Source of the DNA: an uncultured Muribaculaceae bacterium | GTDB taxonomy: Bacteria; Bacteroidota; Bacteroidia; Bacteroidales; Muribaculaceae | Assembly: GCA_910579995.1 (NCBI GenBank) | Contig: CAJTWH010000010.1 | Coordinates: 39,115-103,114, forward strand | DNA: 64,000 nt | Direction of reading: 5' to 3' | In this document: piece by piece, positions 53,050 through 61,525 of the stretch | Numbering within the stretch: the stretch's first letter is position 1 | Layout of the letters: each line of letters opens with the position of its first letter | Notes under the pieces: generated by a model | What the model was told of the DNA's origin: nothing | What the model saw: the letters and a program-made list of their open reading frames with translations, nothing else | Databases searched by the model: none | Program-made: the position numbers and the translations under genes

Positions 53050-54437
53050 AGACATCGGCAACTACGGCCAAGGTGCTCAAGGCTTTGGGCGTATTCGGCG
53101 GCGTACAGGCCGTGACCATCATCTGCTCGGTAATCCGCACCAAGCTTGTGGCTCTGTGGATAGGGCCGGCGGGCGTCGGACTTATTACACTCTACTACAG
53201 CACAATCGACTTTCTCTCCAACACCTCGCAGCTCAATCTGCGCCAGAGCGCAGTGCGCGAGATTTCATCGGGCAAGACGGGCCGCATAATAAGCGTGACG
53301 CGTAAGCTTGCATTGATTCTCGGCCTCGCCGGGCTTATTGCGGTAGCTGCGGCGTCGCCACTGCTGAGTCTATTCACTTTCGGCAACTTCGCTCATACGG
53401 CAGCCTTTGCCGTGCTGTCGTTGCTGATGTTGCTCTCGTCGGTAGCCTCGGGCGAATGGGCCGTAATGCAAGGCATGGAAAAACTCAAGGCGCTTGCCCG
53501 AAGCACACTCTTCGCCTCCATCACGGCCACGACACTTGCCGTGCCTCTCTTCTACTTCCTCCGCAGCGGAGGCATAGTGCCCGTGCTCGTTGTTTACGCC
53601 GCAGCCAATTGCATTTACGCGCTCATATTCAGGGTAAAAGACAAAACACCGGCGATAAGCATTAAAGAAGCATGGCACGAGGGCCGCGGCATACTCGCAT
53701 TAGGCTTCTACATGACAGTCAGCACCGGGCTCACTCTGCTGGCCTCTTACATCTTCGTGATATGGCTCAACAACCGCAGCGGCGAGGCGGCGGTAGGCAT
53801 ATATCAGGCCGGATATACACTTGTCAACTCCTACGTGGGCATGATATTCACGGCCATAGCAATGGAATATTACCCCCGGTTGACCACCGTGGCGTCGAGC
53901 CGGCACCGCACAGAAGTGCTCGTGAGCCATGAAATCAAGGTAGCCGCACTGTTGATCATGCCCGTCACGGCATTGTTTATAGCGGCAAAAACGCTTATCA
54001 TCGATATCTTATACAGCAGCGAGTTCTACGACGCCTTGGCCTACGTAAGCCTTGCCATAATCGGCGTAGGGCTGCGCGGGGCGTCATGGTGCATGGCCTA
54101 CGCCATCCTCGCCCGCGGCGACGGCAAAATCTACGTTCTCACCGAGCTGAGCAGCGCCGCAGCATACCTGTTGCTGAATATTCCCCTCTACCACTACTAT
54201 GGCTATGCCGGCCTCGGCGCGGCCTACATTGCATGGTATGCTGTCTACACAGCCGTATGCTATGCCGTCTACCGCGTGCGCTACGGCCTGCGCCTGCGCC
54301 GCGGCATACCTGCGCTCATACTTCTCAGCCTCGCCGTGGGGGCGGCAGCATGGTGGCTCGACAGCCGCGCAGGCATAGCAGCCCCGGCAGCCATAGCAAT
54401 AGCCACCGGAGCCCTCGCCTACAAGAAACTTAGGTAA
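53034..54437 (+). CDS. polysaccharide (Wzx-like) flippase
   Basis: The product is 467 residues with about twelve predicted membrane helices and no signal peptide. LKALGVFGGVQAVTIICSVIRTKLVALWIGPAGVGLITLYYSTIDFLSNTSQLNLRQSAVREI is typical of the O-antigen/teichoic-acid/polysaccharide flippase (MVF/MATE-like) superfamily. It presumably moves a lipid-linked glycan across the inner membrane. It ends the dut operon, out of any visible glycosyltransferase cluster, so its substrate is unknown. Its start overlaps the 3' end of the EnvC-like gene by 16 bp in another frame. Confidence 0.85.
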   Translation: MAQTLKTSATTAKVLKALGVFGGVQAVTIICSVIRTKLVALWIGPAGVGLITLYYSTIDFLSNTSQLNLRQSAVREISSGKTGRIISVTRKLALILGLAGLIAVAAASPLLSLFTFGNFAHTAAFAVLSLLMLLSSVASGEWAVMQGMEKLKALARSTLFASITATTLAVPLFYFLRSGGIVPVLVVYAAANCIYALIFRVKDKTPAISIKEAWHEGRGILALGFYMTVSTGLTLLASYIFVIWLNNRSGEAAVGIYQAGYTLVNSYVGMIFTAIAMEYYPRLTTVASSRHRTEVLVSHEIKVAALLIMPVTALFIAAKTLIIDILYSSEFYDALAYVSLAIIGVGLRGASWCMAYAILARGDGKIYVLTELSSAAAYLLLNIPLYHYYGYAGLGAAYIAWYAVYTAVCYAVYRVRYGLRLRRGIPALILLSLAVGAAAWWLDSRAGIAAPAAIAIATGALAYKKLR

Positions 54438-54462
54438 ACAGGAAATATCGGCCTTGCTTTTA

Positions 54463-54507
54463 CGGGCGGAGAGACCGTACGGGCTGCGCCCGCACCCTCG
54501 ACGAAAC
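54463..54507. repeat. REP-like element with CTCGACGAAA tail, copy 2
   Basis: CGGGC-TGC-GCCCG with the following CACCCTCGACGAAAC resembles the element at 36444-36475 and occupies the gap between the flippase gene and the flavodiiron gene. It may help end the dut operon transcript. Confidence 0.55.
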
Positions 54508-54523
54508 CGACTGCGATTTTTTA

Positions 54524-54554
54524 TTGCATGAGAGAGTATTTTTTGTTAATTTTG
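54524..54554 (+). promoter_or_regulatory. promoter of the flavodiiron protein-cinA pair
   Basis: TTG at 54524-54526 and TAATTTTG at 54547-54554, 20 bp apart, match consensus. The ATG is 20 bp downstream of the -7 box. Confidence 0.7.
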
Positions 54555-54573
54555 CACAACAAGATCAAGTAGT

Positions 54574-55737
54574 ATGCTTACAGTCAGTTCACACATCCGC
54601 TTTATAGGGGTCGAAGACGATAATCTCGACCTCTTTGAAGGCCAATATCCCCTCACCCGCGGCATTTCATATAATTCATATCTGATCGATGATTCGTGCA
54701 TTGCGGTAGTCGACACTGTTGACTACCGCCGTTTCGACGAGTGGCTTGAGAGACTGGAGTTCTCGCTGGCAGGCCGCAAGCCCGATTATCTCATCATTCA
54801 GCATGTTGAGCCCGACCATTCGGGATGTATAGGCCGTTTTGTGGAGCTTTATCCTGAGGCCAAGATTGTAGCCACAGCCAAGGCCACGGAGATGATCACC
54901 AATTTCTTCGAGGATATCGATTTCAGCGGTAAGATGATTGCTGTAAAAGACGGCGAGACGCTTAATCTCGGCTCTTCTGAAGTGCGCTTTATCACCGCGC
55001 CCATGGTTCATTGGCCTGAAGTGATGATGACGCTCCATGTAGGCGACGGAGTATTGTTCTCGGCCGACGCATTCGGCACTTTCGCCATGTATTCATCCGA
55101 TGAGGCATGGGATGATGAGGCGCGCCGCTACTACTGCAATATAGTGGGTAAATACGGCTCAAGCGTGCAGGCTGTGATGAAGAAGCTCACCGGCCTGCCT
55201 TTCTCTGTCATCGCTCCGCTCCATGGCCCTGTGCTGCGCGATAATCTCGCCCGCTATTGGCAGCTCTACGACAAATGGAGCCGCTATGAGCCTGCAAGCG
55301 ACGGCGTGCTTGTGGCCTACGCCTCAATCTACGGCGGCACGGCCAAAGCGGCCCGACGCCTCTGCGGCATGCTTGAGGAGGCCGGTATCGACGTGGTAGA
55401 GCCTCTCGACCTGTGCCGCCATGATGTGTCGTATGCCGTTGCGGCGGCTTTCAAATACCGCCGCATGGTGCTCTGCTCTGTCACCTACGACGGCGACATG
55501 TTCCCGGCAATGCACAATTTTATCCATCATATCGCTGCCAAGGGGCTGCGCAACCGCAGCGTGGGTCTTGTAGAAAACGGGGCATGGGCTCCTCTTGCGG
55601 CCAAGAAAATGACCGCGGCACTGGAAGCCATGCACGACATGCAGATTGTGACACCGGCCGTGACCCTGCGCTGTGCTCTTCACACATCTGACGATGCAGC
55701 CCTGCGCGAAATGGCCTCAAACATGGCTAAGAGCTGA
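54574..55737 (+). CDS. flavodiiron protein (FprA-type A flavoprotein)
   Basis: The product is 387 residues. The N-terminal metallo-beta-lactamase-like domain keeps the diiron ligands: HVEPDH (His77, Glu79, Asp81), APMVHWP, SADAFG and PLHGP. The C-terminal flavodoxin-like domain (ASIYGGTAKAARRL) binds FMN. These enzymes reduce O2 to water and/or NO to N2O, protecting anaerobes from oxygen or nitrosative stress; the sequence does not tell which is preferred here. It lacks a fused rubredoxin. cinA follows after 4 bp. Confidence 0.93.
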   Translation: MLTVSSHIRFIGVEDDNLDLFEGQYPLTRGISYNSYLIDDSCIAVVDTVDYRRFDEWLERLEFSLAGRKPDYLIIQHVEPDHSGCIGRFVELYPEAKIVATAKATEMITNFFEDIDFSGKMIAVKDGETLNLGSSEVRFITAPMVHWPEVMMTLHVGDGVLFSADAFGTFAMYSSDEAWDDEARRYYCNIVGKYGSSVQAVMKKLTGLPFSVIAPLHGPVLRDNLARYWQLYDKWSRYEPASDGVLVAYASIYGGTAKAARRLCGMLEEAGIDVVEPLDLCRHDVSYAVAAAFKYRRMVLCSVTYDGDMFPAMHNFIHHIAAKGLRNRSVGLVENGAWAPLAAKKMTAALEAMHDMQIVTPAVTLRCALHTSDDAALREMASNMAKS

Positions 55738-55741
55738 CCAA

Positions 55742-56965
55742 ATGAAACTCGCTATCATAATCATCGGCGACGAGATATTGCTGGGCCGCGTCACCGATAC
55801 CAACTCGGGACTAATAGCCCGCAAATTCAGTGAGATAGGCTGGGAAGTGGCCGGCGTACGCACGGTAGGCGACAAGGCCGATGACATCCGCAGCGCCATC
55901 AACGACTCTCTCGCAAGCGCCGACCTCGTAATCACCACAGGTGGCCTCGGCCCCACACGCGATGATATCACCAAAGGCGTGATGGCCGAGATTTTCGGCG
56001 GCTCGATGATTGAAGATCCGGCTGTGACGGCGAATGTCGAGCGTATTTTCGCCATGCGTGGCCTTGAGCTCAACAAGCTCACGCGCTCGCAGGCGTGGGT
56101 GCCGTCGTCGTGCCGCGTGATTATGAACCGTCTCGGCACTGCGCCGCTGATGTGGTTTGAGCGCAGCGGCAAAGTGCTCGTAGCCATGCCGGGAGTGCCC
56201 TTCGAGACCCGCGGCATGATTGATGAGGTGCGGCGCCATGTAGGCGAGCATTTCGGCAATGCCGGGCATATCATGCACCGCGAGTTTACCGTTACAGGCA
56301 TATCTGAATCATCCTTGGCCGAGAGCCTCGCTGCATTTGAAGACACCCTTCCCGCCGGCTTCAAGCTCGCATATCTGCCCTCTCCGGGCGAGATTTTGCT
56401 GCGCCTCGACGGTGCGCCGGGAGCCGATGATGAAATCTTCGAACATCATGCAGCGGCATTGCAGACGGCCTTGGGCGCCCATCTCGCAGGCACAGGCAAG
56501 ATGACGCCTGCCGAGATCGCGCTTCATCGTCTGCGCGCCAAGGGCTACACTTTGGCCACAGCCGAAAGCTGCACCGGCGGCAATATCGCCCACCTCTTCA
56601 CAAGCATAGCCGGGTGCTCCGACACTTTTACCGGTGGCGTGGTATCGTATGCCAACGATGTCAAGATGGGGCTGCTCGGTGTCAGCGCCGACACGCTTAT
56701 CTCCGACGGCGCCGTAAGCGAAGCCACGGTAAGGCAGATGGCCGAGGGCGTGGCGAGGGCTTGTTGCGCGCAATGCTCTGTGGCGACATCGGGCATAGCC
56801 GGTCCCGGCGGCGGAAGCCCCGAAAAACCGGTGGGCACAGTGTGGATGGCGGCGCATACCCCGGCCGGCACGACAGCCCGCCTCTATCATTTCAGCGGCG
56901 ACCGCCAAGCCGTAATAGACCGCGCCTCAGCCGCCGCCATCAACCTCCTGTGCGAGCTGCTGTAG
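55742..56965 (+). CDS. cinA: CinA-family protein (nicotinamide-nucleotide amidohydrolase)
   Basis: The product is 407 residues from ATG 55742, which follows the flavodiiron stop by 4 bp; a longer frame would run inside that gene. The N-terminal MoCF/COG1058 domain (AIIIIGDEILLGRVTDTNSGLIARKF, TTGGLGPTRDDITK) hydrolyses ADP-ribose-type compounds in relatives. The C-terminal PncC domain (TAESCTGGNIAHLFTSIAGCS, GIAGPGGGSPEKPVGTVW) deamidates NMN. It recycles pyridine nucleotides in the cytosol. Transcription likely comes from 54547. Confidence 0.93.
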   Translation: MKLAIIIIGDEILLGRVTDTNSGLIARKFSEIGWEVAGVRTVGDKADDIRSAINDSLASADLVITTGGLGPTRDDITKGVMAEIFGGSMIEDPAVTANVERIFAMRGLELNKLTRSQAWVPSSCRVIMNRLGTAPLMWFERSGKVLVAMPGVPFETRGMIDEVRRHVGEHFGNAGHIMHREFTVTGISESSLAESLAAFEDTLPAGFKLAYLPSPGEILLRLDGAPGADDEIFEHHAAALQTALGAHLAGTGKMTPAEIALHRLRAKGYTLATAESCTGGNIAHLFTSIAGCSDTFTGGVVSYANDVKMGLLGVSADTLISDGAVSEATVRQMAEGVARACCAQCSVATSGIAGPGGGSPEKPVGTVWMAAHTPAGTTARLYHFSGDRQAVIDRASAAAINLLCELL

Positions 56966-56967
56966 AC

Positions 56968-57414
56968 TTATTCGGCAAATTCAAGAGTATCGGGGTCGAG
57001 ACCGACTTCTATAAAAATCTGACGCATTTCATCTGCAAATGATACGCGGCTGTGATGTTCGCGTTGGTGCATGATATATTGACGTCGGACTTCTCTCAAT
57101 GACGCGTCGACAGAAAATGCGGCATAGCGCTTGGTCCAACCATCCCAAAGAGGGAAATTTTCGTTGATTTTCATAAACTTACTGCTCTCAGACTTCAATA
57201 ACCTCACAAAGTCTGAGACGGCTATATTTGCCGGGATATCACAGAGTATATGGACATGGTCGGGCATACCACCTATTCGCCTGATTTTTATACCTTTGCG
57301 TGAGGCGAAATCAAACATGAATTTATACAATTCTTTTTCATGTCCTTGATCTATCACACCAATACGATAGCGGGTGCTGAATACAAGATGATAAGTTAAT
57401 GACGTATAGCTCAT
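56968..57414 (-). CDS. IS200/REP-associated (RAYT-type) HUH tyrosine transposase
   Basis: The product is 148 residues, the size of a single Y1 transposase domain. YHLVFSTRYR opens the fold, PDHVHIL supplies the HUH pair (His53, His55), and Tyr113 in VRRQYIMHQREHH is the likely catalytic tyrosine. WDGWTKRYAAFSVDAS is typical of the group widespread in Bacteroidetes. No partner tnpB and no terminal IS ends were seen. The gene abuts a 1.3-kb array of GC-rich palindromic repeats (57466-58725), the arrangement expected if it moves or maintains REP-like elements. It is convergent with cinA, with 2 bp between the two stops. Confidence 0.85.
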   Translation of the reverse strand: MSYTSLTYHLVFSTRYRIGVIDQGHEKELYKFMFDFASRKGIKIRRIGGMPDHVHILCDIPANIAVSDFVRLLKSESSKFMKINENFPLWDGWTKRYAAFSVDASLREVRRQYIMHQREHHSRVSFADEMRQIFIEVGLDPDTLEFAE

Positions 57415-57465
57415 AAGGCAAATTTATAAAAAACTTGCCAAGCCACCAACAAATCCAAGCAAAAA

Positions 57466-57760
57466 GGCGTCCGCAAGGCCGCCGATTATTCAGAAGCCAC
57501 ATCCGCCGGAGCAACGCGCAGGCGTATGTGGTTAGGCAATGGCAGCAATGGGCAAAGGCGTCCGCAAGGCCGCCGATTATTCAGAAGCCACATCCGCCGG
57601 AGCAGCGCGCAGGCGTATGTGGTTAGGCAATGGCAGCAATGGGCAAAGGCGCCCGCAAGGCCGCCGATTTTTAAGAAGCCACATCCGCCGGAGCAGCGCG
57701 CAGGCGGATGTGGTTAGGCAATGGCAGCATAGACAAAGGCGCCCGCAGGCCGCCGATTTA
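57466..57760. repeat. 91-bp tandem palindromic repeat, left block (about 3.3 copies)
   Basis: Units begin at 57466, 57557, 57648 and 57738 (spacing 91, 91 and 90 bp). Each has a GGCGTCCGCAAGGCCGCC hairpin segment, a GATTATT spacer and a second palindrome around CATCCGCCGGAGC...GCGCAGGCG. Units are inverted relative to the right block. Conceptual translations are repetitive and basic and I do not regard them as genes. Confidence 0.85.
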
Positions 57761-57806
57761 TTCGCATGTTCCGCACGTGTTGCAGACGGGACACTTCCCA
57801 AATAAT

Positions 57807-58725
57807 CGGCGGCCTTACGGGCGCCGGCGTTTGTTTGGCGTTCACATCAAACCGCACACGCCTGCGGCAGGTGCGGCTTCTAAATAATCGGCGGCCTGCG
57901 GGCGCCCCCTTTCTTTTGACATTCACATCAAACCGCACGCGCCGGCGGCGGGGGCGGCTTCTAAATATTCGGCGGCCTGACGGGCGCCACCTTTCATTTG
58001 GCGTGCACATCATTCCGCACGCGCCTGCGGCGGGTGCGGCTTCTAAATATTCGGCGGCCTGACGGGCGCCACCTTTCATTTGGCGTGCACATCAAACCGC
58101 ACACGCCTGCGGCGGGTGCGGCTTCTAAATATTCGGCGGCCTGCGGACGCCGTTTTTTTATTTGACGTGCACATCAAATCGCACACGCCTGCGGCGGGTG
58201 CGGCTTCTAAATATTCGGCGGCCTGACGGGCGCCACCTTTCATTTGGCGTGCACATCACACCGCACACGCCTGCGGCGGGTGCGGCTTCGAAATAATCGG
58301 CGGCGTTGCAGGGCGCCACCTTTCATTTGGCGTGCACATCATTCCGCACGCGCCGGCGGCGGGTGCGGCTTCGAAATATTCGGCGACCTGCGGGCGCCGT
58401 TTTTTTATTTGACGTGCACATCAAATCGCACACGCCGGCGGCGGGTGCGGCTTCGAAATAATCGGCGACCTGACGGGCGCCGGCGTTTGTTTGACGTTCA
58501 CATCACACCGCACGCGCCTGCGGCGGGTGCGGCTTCTAATATTCGGCGGCCTGCGGGCGCCACCTTTCATTTGGCGTGCACATCACACCGCACGCGCCTG
58601 CGGCGGCTGCGGCTTCGAAATAATCGGCGACCTGCGGGCGCCGTTTTTTATTTGACGTTCACATCATTCCGCACGCGCCTGCGGCGGGTGCGGTTTCTAA
58701 TATTCGGCGACCTGCGGGCGCCTTT
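57807..58725. repeat. 82-bp tandem palindromic repeat, right block (12 copies)
   Basis: The CGGCG anchor recurs at 57807, 57889, 57970, 58052, 58134, 58216, 58298, 58381, 58463, 58544, 58625 and 58705, giving a period of 80-83 bp. Each unit holds a GGC(C)TG.GGGCGCC palindrome, a TTT-rich spacer ending GT(G/T)CACATCA, and a CCGCAC.CGCC-TGCGGCGGGTGCGG type stem. Copies differ by point changes, often compensatory in appearance. Orientation is opposite to the left block, so the two blocks face each other like a giant BIME. Confidence 0.88.
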
Positions 58726-58770
58726 TTGGGGCCAACCTACCCTCCCAACCACACACCACACACCACAAAC

Positions 58771-58804
58771 AAAAAAACGACGCGCCGGAAAGCGCGTCGT
58801 TTTT
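58771..58804 (-). terminator. intrinsic terminator of pckA
   Basis: A 13-bp perfect stem (58773-58785 / 58792-58804, core ACGACGCGC) with a 6-nt loop gives a U-run on the minus strand, 19 bp past the pckA stop. It is symmetrical enough to work in both directions. Confidence 0.85.
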
Positions 58805-58822
58805 GTATCGGATGAAGTATGA

Positions 58823-60472
58823 TTACTTGTCGAGGTGAGGACCTGCGGCAACGAGAGCCTTGCCGGCTTCGTTGTTCTCGTACTTCTTGAAGTTCTTGAT
58901 GAAGCGAGAAGCGAGGTCTTCGGCTTTGGTGTACCACTCCTGAGCGTTAGCGTAGGTGTCGCGGGGATCGAGGATCTTGGGATCTACGCCGGGGAGCTCG
59001 GTAGGAATCTGGAAGTCGAAGATGGGAAGGGTCTTTGTGGGAGCCTTGAGGATGGCGCCGTCGAGGATAGCGTCGATGATACCGCGAGTATCTTTGATAG
59101 AGATACGTTTGCCGGTACCGTTCCAACCGGTGTTGACGAGGTAAGCCTTGGCACCCGAAGCCTGCATACGCTTAACGAGTTCTTCAGCGTATTTGGTGGG
59201 GTGGAGCTCAAGGAATGCCTGACCGAAGCAAGCCGAGAATGTGGGGGTAGGCTCGGTGATACCGCGTTCGGTGCCGGCGAGCTTGGCGGTGAAGCCGCTC
59301 AGGAAGTAGTATTTAGTCTGCTCGTCGTTGAGGATCGAAACGGGAGGAAGCACACCGAATGCGTCGGCTGACAGGAAGATAACGTTCTTGGCAGCGGGAG
59401 CGTGGCTGATGGGCTTCACGATGTTCTCGATGAAGTTGATGGGGTAGCTTACGCGGGTATTCTCGGTAACGCTCTTGTCGGCGAAGTTGATTTTGCCTTC
59501 AGCGTCAACGGTAACGTTCTCAAGGAGAGCGCCGCGACGGATAGCGTTGTAGATATCGGGCTCGCTCTCTTTGTCGAGGTTGATAACCTTGGCATAGCAG
59601 CCGCCTTCGAAGTTGAATACGCCGTTGTCGTCCCAGCCGTGCTCGTCGTCACCGATAAGGAGACGTTTGGGGTCGGTTGAGAGAGTGGTTTTGCCTGTAC
59701 CTGAAAGACCGAAGAAGATGGCGGTGTTCTCGCCGTTCATGTCGGTGTTGGCAGAGCAGTGCATAGAGGCGATGCCTTGGAGGGGAAGGAAGTAGTTCAT
59801 CATAGAGAACATACCTTTCTTCATCTCGCCGCCGTACCATGTGTTGATGATTACCTGCTCGCGGCTGGTGATGTTGAATACTACTGCAGTCTCGCTGTTG
59901 AGGCCGAGCTCTTTGTAGTTGGTGAGTTTAGCCTTTGAAGCGTTGTAAACAACGAAGTTGGGTGTGAAGCCTTCGAGTTCTTCAGCAGTGGGGCGGATGA
60001 ACATGTTGGTCACGAAGTGAGCCTGCCATGCAACCTCCATGATGAAGCGTACGGCCATGCGGGTGTCTTTGTTGGCACCGCAGAAGCAGTCAACTACATA
60101 GAGTTTCTTGCCTGAGAGCTCGCTGAGGGCGAGAGTCTTGCAAGCTTCCCATGCAGCTTCGCTTGCCTGCTTGTTGTCGTTGGGATATTCGGGAGTTGTC
60201 CACCAAACGGTGTCTTTTGATTTCTCATCGAGGACGATGAATTTGTCCTTGGGCGAACGGCCGGTGTATACGCCGGTCATCACGTTTACTGCGCCGAGTT
60301 CTGTAACGACGCCACGCTCGAAACCTTCGAGAGTAGGAAGTGTCTCCTGCTCGAAGAGTTCATCATACGAGGGATTGTAAACCACTTCAGTGGTACCATC
60401 GATGCCGTACTTCACCAGATCAGCTTTGATCTCGGCGAGACGAGCCTGCTTGATTTCTTCAATCTTGCTCAT
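58823..60472 (-). CDS. pckA: phosphoenolpyruvate carboxykinase (ATP)
   Basis: The product is 549 residues, usual length. The P-loop GLSGTGKTTLSTDPKRLLIGDDEHGWDDNG, the substrate-binding YTGRSPKDKF and the FLSADAFGVLPPVS stretch are conserved. In Bacteroidales this enzyme generally fixes CO2 (PEP to oxaloacetate, making ATP) on the way to succinate and propionate, as well as gluconeogenesis. A -7 box lies at 60557-60564, giving a leader of about 80 nt, and a strong terminator follows. Codon use looks biased as in highly expressed genes. Confidence 0.97.
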   Translation of the reverse strand: MSKIEEIKQARLAEIKADLVKYGIDGTTEVVYNPSYDELFEQETLPTLEGFERGVVTELGAVNVMTGVYTGRSPKDKFIVLDEKSKDTVWWTTPEYPNDNKQASEAAWEACKTLALSELSGKKLYVVDCFCGANKDTRMAVRFIMEVAWQAHFVTNMFIRPTAEELEGFTPNFVVYNASKAKLTNYKELGLNSETAVVFNITSREQVIINTWYGGEMKKGMFSMMNYFLPLQGIASMHCSANTDMNGENTAIFFGLSGTGKTTLSTDPKRLLIGDDEHGWDDNGVFNFEGGCYAKVINLDKESEPDIYNAIRRGALLENVTVDAEGKINFADKSVTENTRVSYPINFIENIVKPISHAPAAKNVIFLSADAFGVLPPVSILNDEQTKYYFLSGFTAKLAGTERGITEPTPTFSACFGQAFLELHPTKYAEELVKRMQASGAKAYLVNTGWNGTGKRISIKDTRGIIDAILDGAILKAPTKTLPIFDFQIPTELPGVDPKILDPRDTYANAQEWYTKAEDLASRFIKNFKKYENNEAGKALVAAGPHLDK

Positions 60473-60556
60473 TGTAAGTTGCTTGAAAATATTGTAGTTA
60501 TGTGTTATTTATTCTCTGCTGTGGGGCGATTTGATGTTCGCCTTGTTTCACGAGTG

Positions 60557-60590
60557 CAAAGGTAGTCAAAATTTTTGGATTTAACCCCAA
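60557..60590 (-). promoter_or_regulatory. promoter of pckA
   Basis: The complement of 60557-60564 is TACCTTTG (TAnnTTTG); TTG from 60588-60590 lies 23 bp upstream. The rest of the 60473-60747 gap shows only AT-rich leader and a weak GTTATT/AATAAC hairpin (60710-60728). Confidence 0.65.
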
Positions 60591-60747
60591 TTAGCGAAAA
60601 ATTTCTTTATTAATAAAATTTAATTAGGCTTGAGAAGCTGTAATCTTCGTTGCACAGGTGATAACGCCGGCCATGGGCAGGCGGTTTTTCAATTCAAAAC
60701 TATTTGACAGTTATTATATAGAAATAACAGAGGGGCGAGATTCCGGC

Positions 60748-61077
60748 CTATACATCTATCTCGTAGTAACGGAAATTGACCACTTCCTGCAGGCCGGGAG
60801 CCTGCTCGATACGTGCGGGATTGCCGTAGGCCATCAGACAATGATGTGCGCCGTCGTAGTAGCTCACGATGTTGAATCCGAGTATACAGTTGGGGTTTGT
60901 CAAAGGATATTCCCTGACGACTTTTTCGATAAGACGACGAGTTATGGCCTCTCCCGGATTGGAGGAGTAGGCGTTCATGCTCACAGATTCAACCGTCTTG
61001 AGCGATTTTATATTGGTGCATGGAGGATGATTGGCTATACCTCCGGTAAGAACTGCAAACGCAACTTTCTTCTTCAT
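60748..61077 (-). CDS. small conserved-looking protein of unknown function
   Basis: The product is 109 residues, MKKKVAFAVLTGGIANHPPC..., without a convincing signal peptide. It has a Cys20 and Cys66 and the phrase NCILGFNIVSYYDGAHHCLMAYGNPARIE. Codon use and a GAGGTGAG ribosome-binding stretch just before the ATG support it being real. It lies 6 bp after the membrane-protein gene, so they form a pair. I do not recognise the family. Confidence 0.6.
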   Translation of the reverse strand: MKKKVAFAVLTGGIANHPPCTNIKSLKTVESVSMNAYSSNPGEAITRRLIEKVVREYPLTNPNCILGFNIVSYYDGAHHCLMAYGNPARIEQAPGLQEVVNFRYYEIDV

Positions 61078-61083
61078 CTCACC

Positions 61084-61380
61084 TCAGCCAAGCCCCACTT
61101 TCAGCACTATCAGGTAAGCGCCCACAACAACGAGAAGCACCGTGGCAGCTATTATCGCCGTAATAGCCAAGCGCTTGAGGGCGAGCGACGAATGGCGCGC
61201 GCCGACAAAACCCGCGGCTATGGCGAGGGCCGACACGCCCATGGCGACATAGCCGTTAGACCACGCAAGGACAGCCCATGCTACCAAAGCCAACAGCACC
61301 GACACCCACACCCATGCCGGATGAGTGCCGCCCACCGTCGCTGTCTCCTGCTGATCTGCTTTTTTATCTTCTATATTCAT
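61084..61380 (-). CDS. small membrane protein, unknown function
   Basis: The product is 98 residues from ATG 61380 (MNIEDKKADQQETATVGGTH); a longer frame would cross the predicted transcription start. Three membrane helices: WVWVSVLLALVAWAVLAW, GYVAMGVSALAIAAGFVGA and LAITAIIAATVLLVVVGAYLIVL, with a short charged N-terminus. Inner-membrane location inferred. It precedes the 109-residue gene by 6 bp. Confidence 0.7.
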   Translation of the reverse strand: MNIEDKKADQQETATVGGTHPAWVWVSVLLALVAWAVLAWSNGYVAMGVSALAIAAGFVGARHSSLALKRLAITAIIAATVLLVVVGAYLIVLKVGLG

Positions 61381-61411
61381 ATTTTTATACTTGTACGAAT
61401 GAAAACCATGG

Positions 61412-61419
61412 CAAAGATA
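61412..61419 (-). promoter_or_regulatory. -7 box of the small two-gene operon
   Basis: The complement reads TATCTTTG, a TAnnTTTG match, 32 bp before the ATG at 61380. No good -33 element was found. Confidence 0.55.
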
Positions 61420-61525
61420 CACAAAATATCAATACCATGTATAAATAATACAAATATTGTGAAAAAAAGTTTACATAGTGGCGACTTTTCGGCAAATTCT
61501 GCAGTAATCCGACGTACTTATACTT

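Noticed and set aside
53034..54437. The flippase as part of a capsule or O-antigen cluster
   Set aside because: No glycosyltransferase, Wzy or Wzz gene is nearby; the conserved neighbours are dut, TPR, DUF4292 and the EnvC-like gene.
57466..58725. Possible CRISPR array
   Set aside because: The whole 82-91-bp unit repeats with no unique spacers, the repeats are imperfect, and no cas genes are near.
58244..58822. A 192-codon open frame in the repeat array
   Set aside because: Its translation is a tandem of Arg-rich repeats caused by the 82-bp unit (period not a multiple of three over long range) and shows no start signal.
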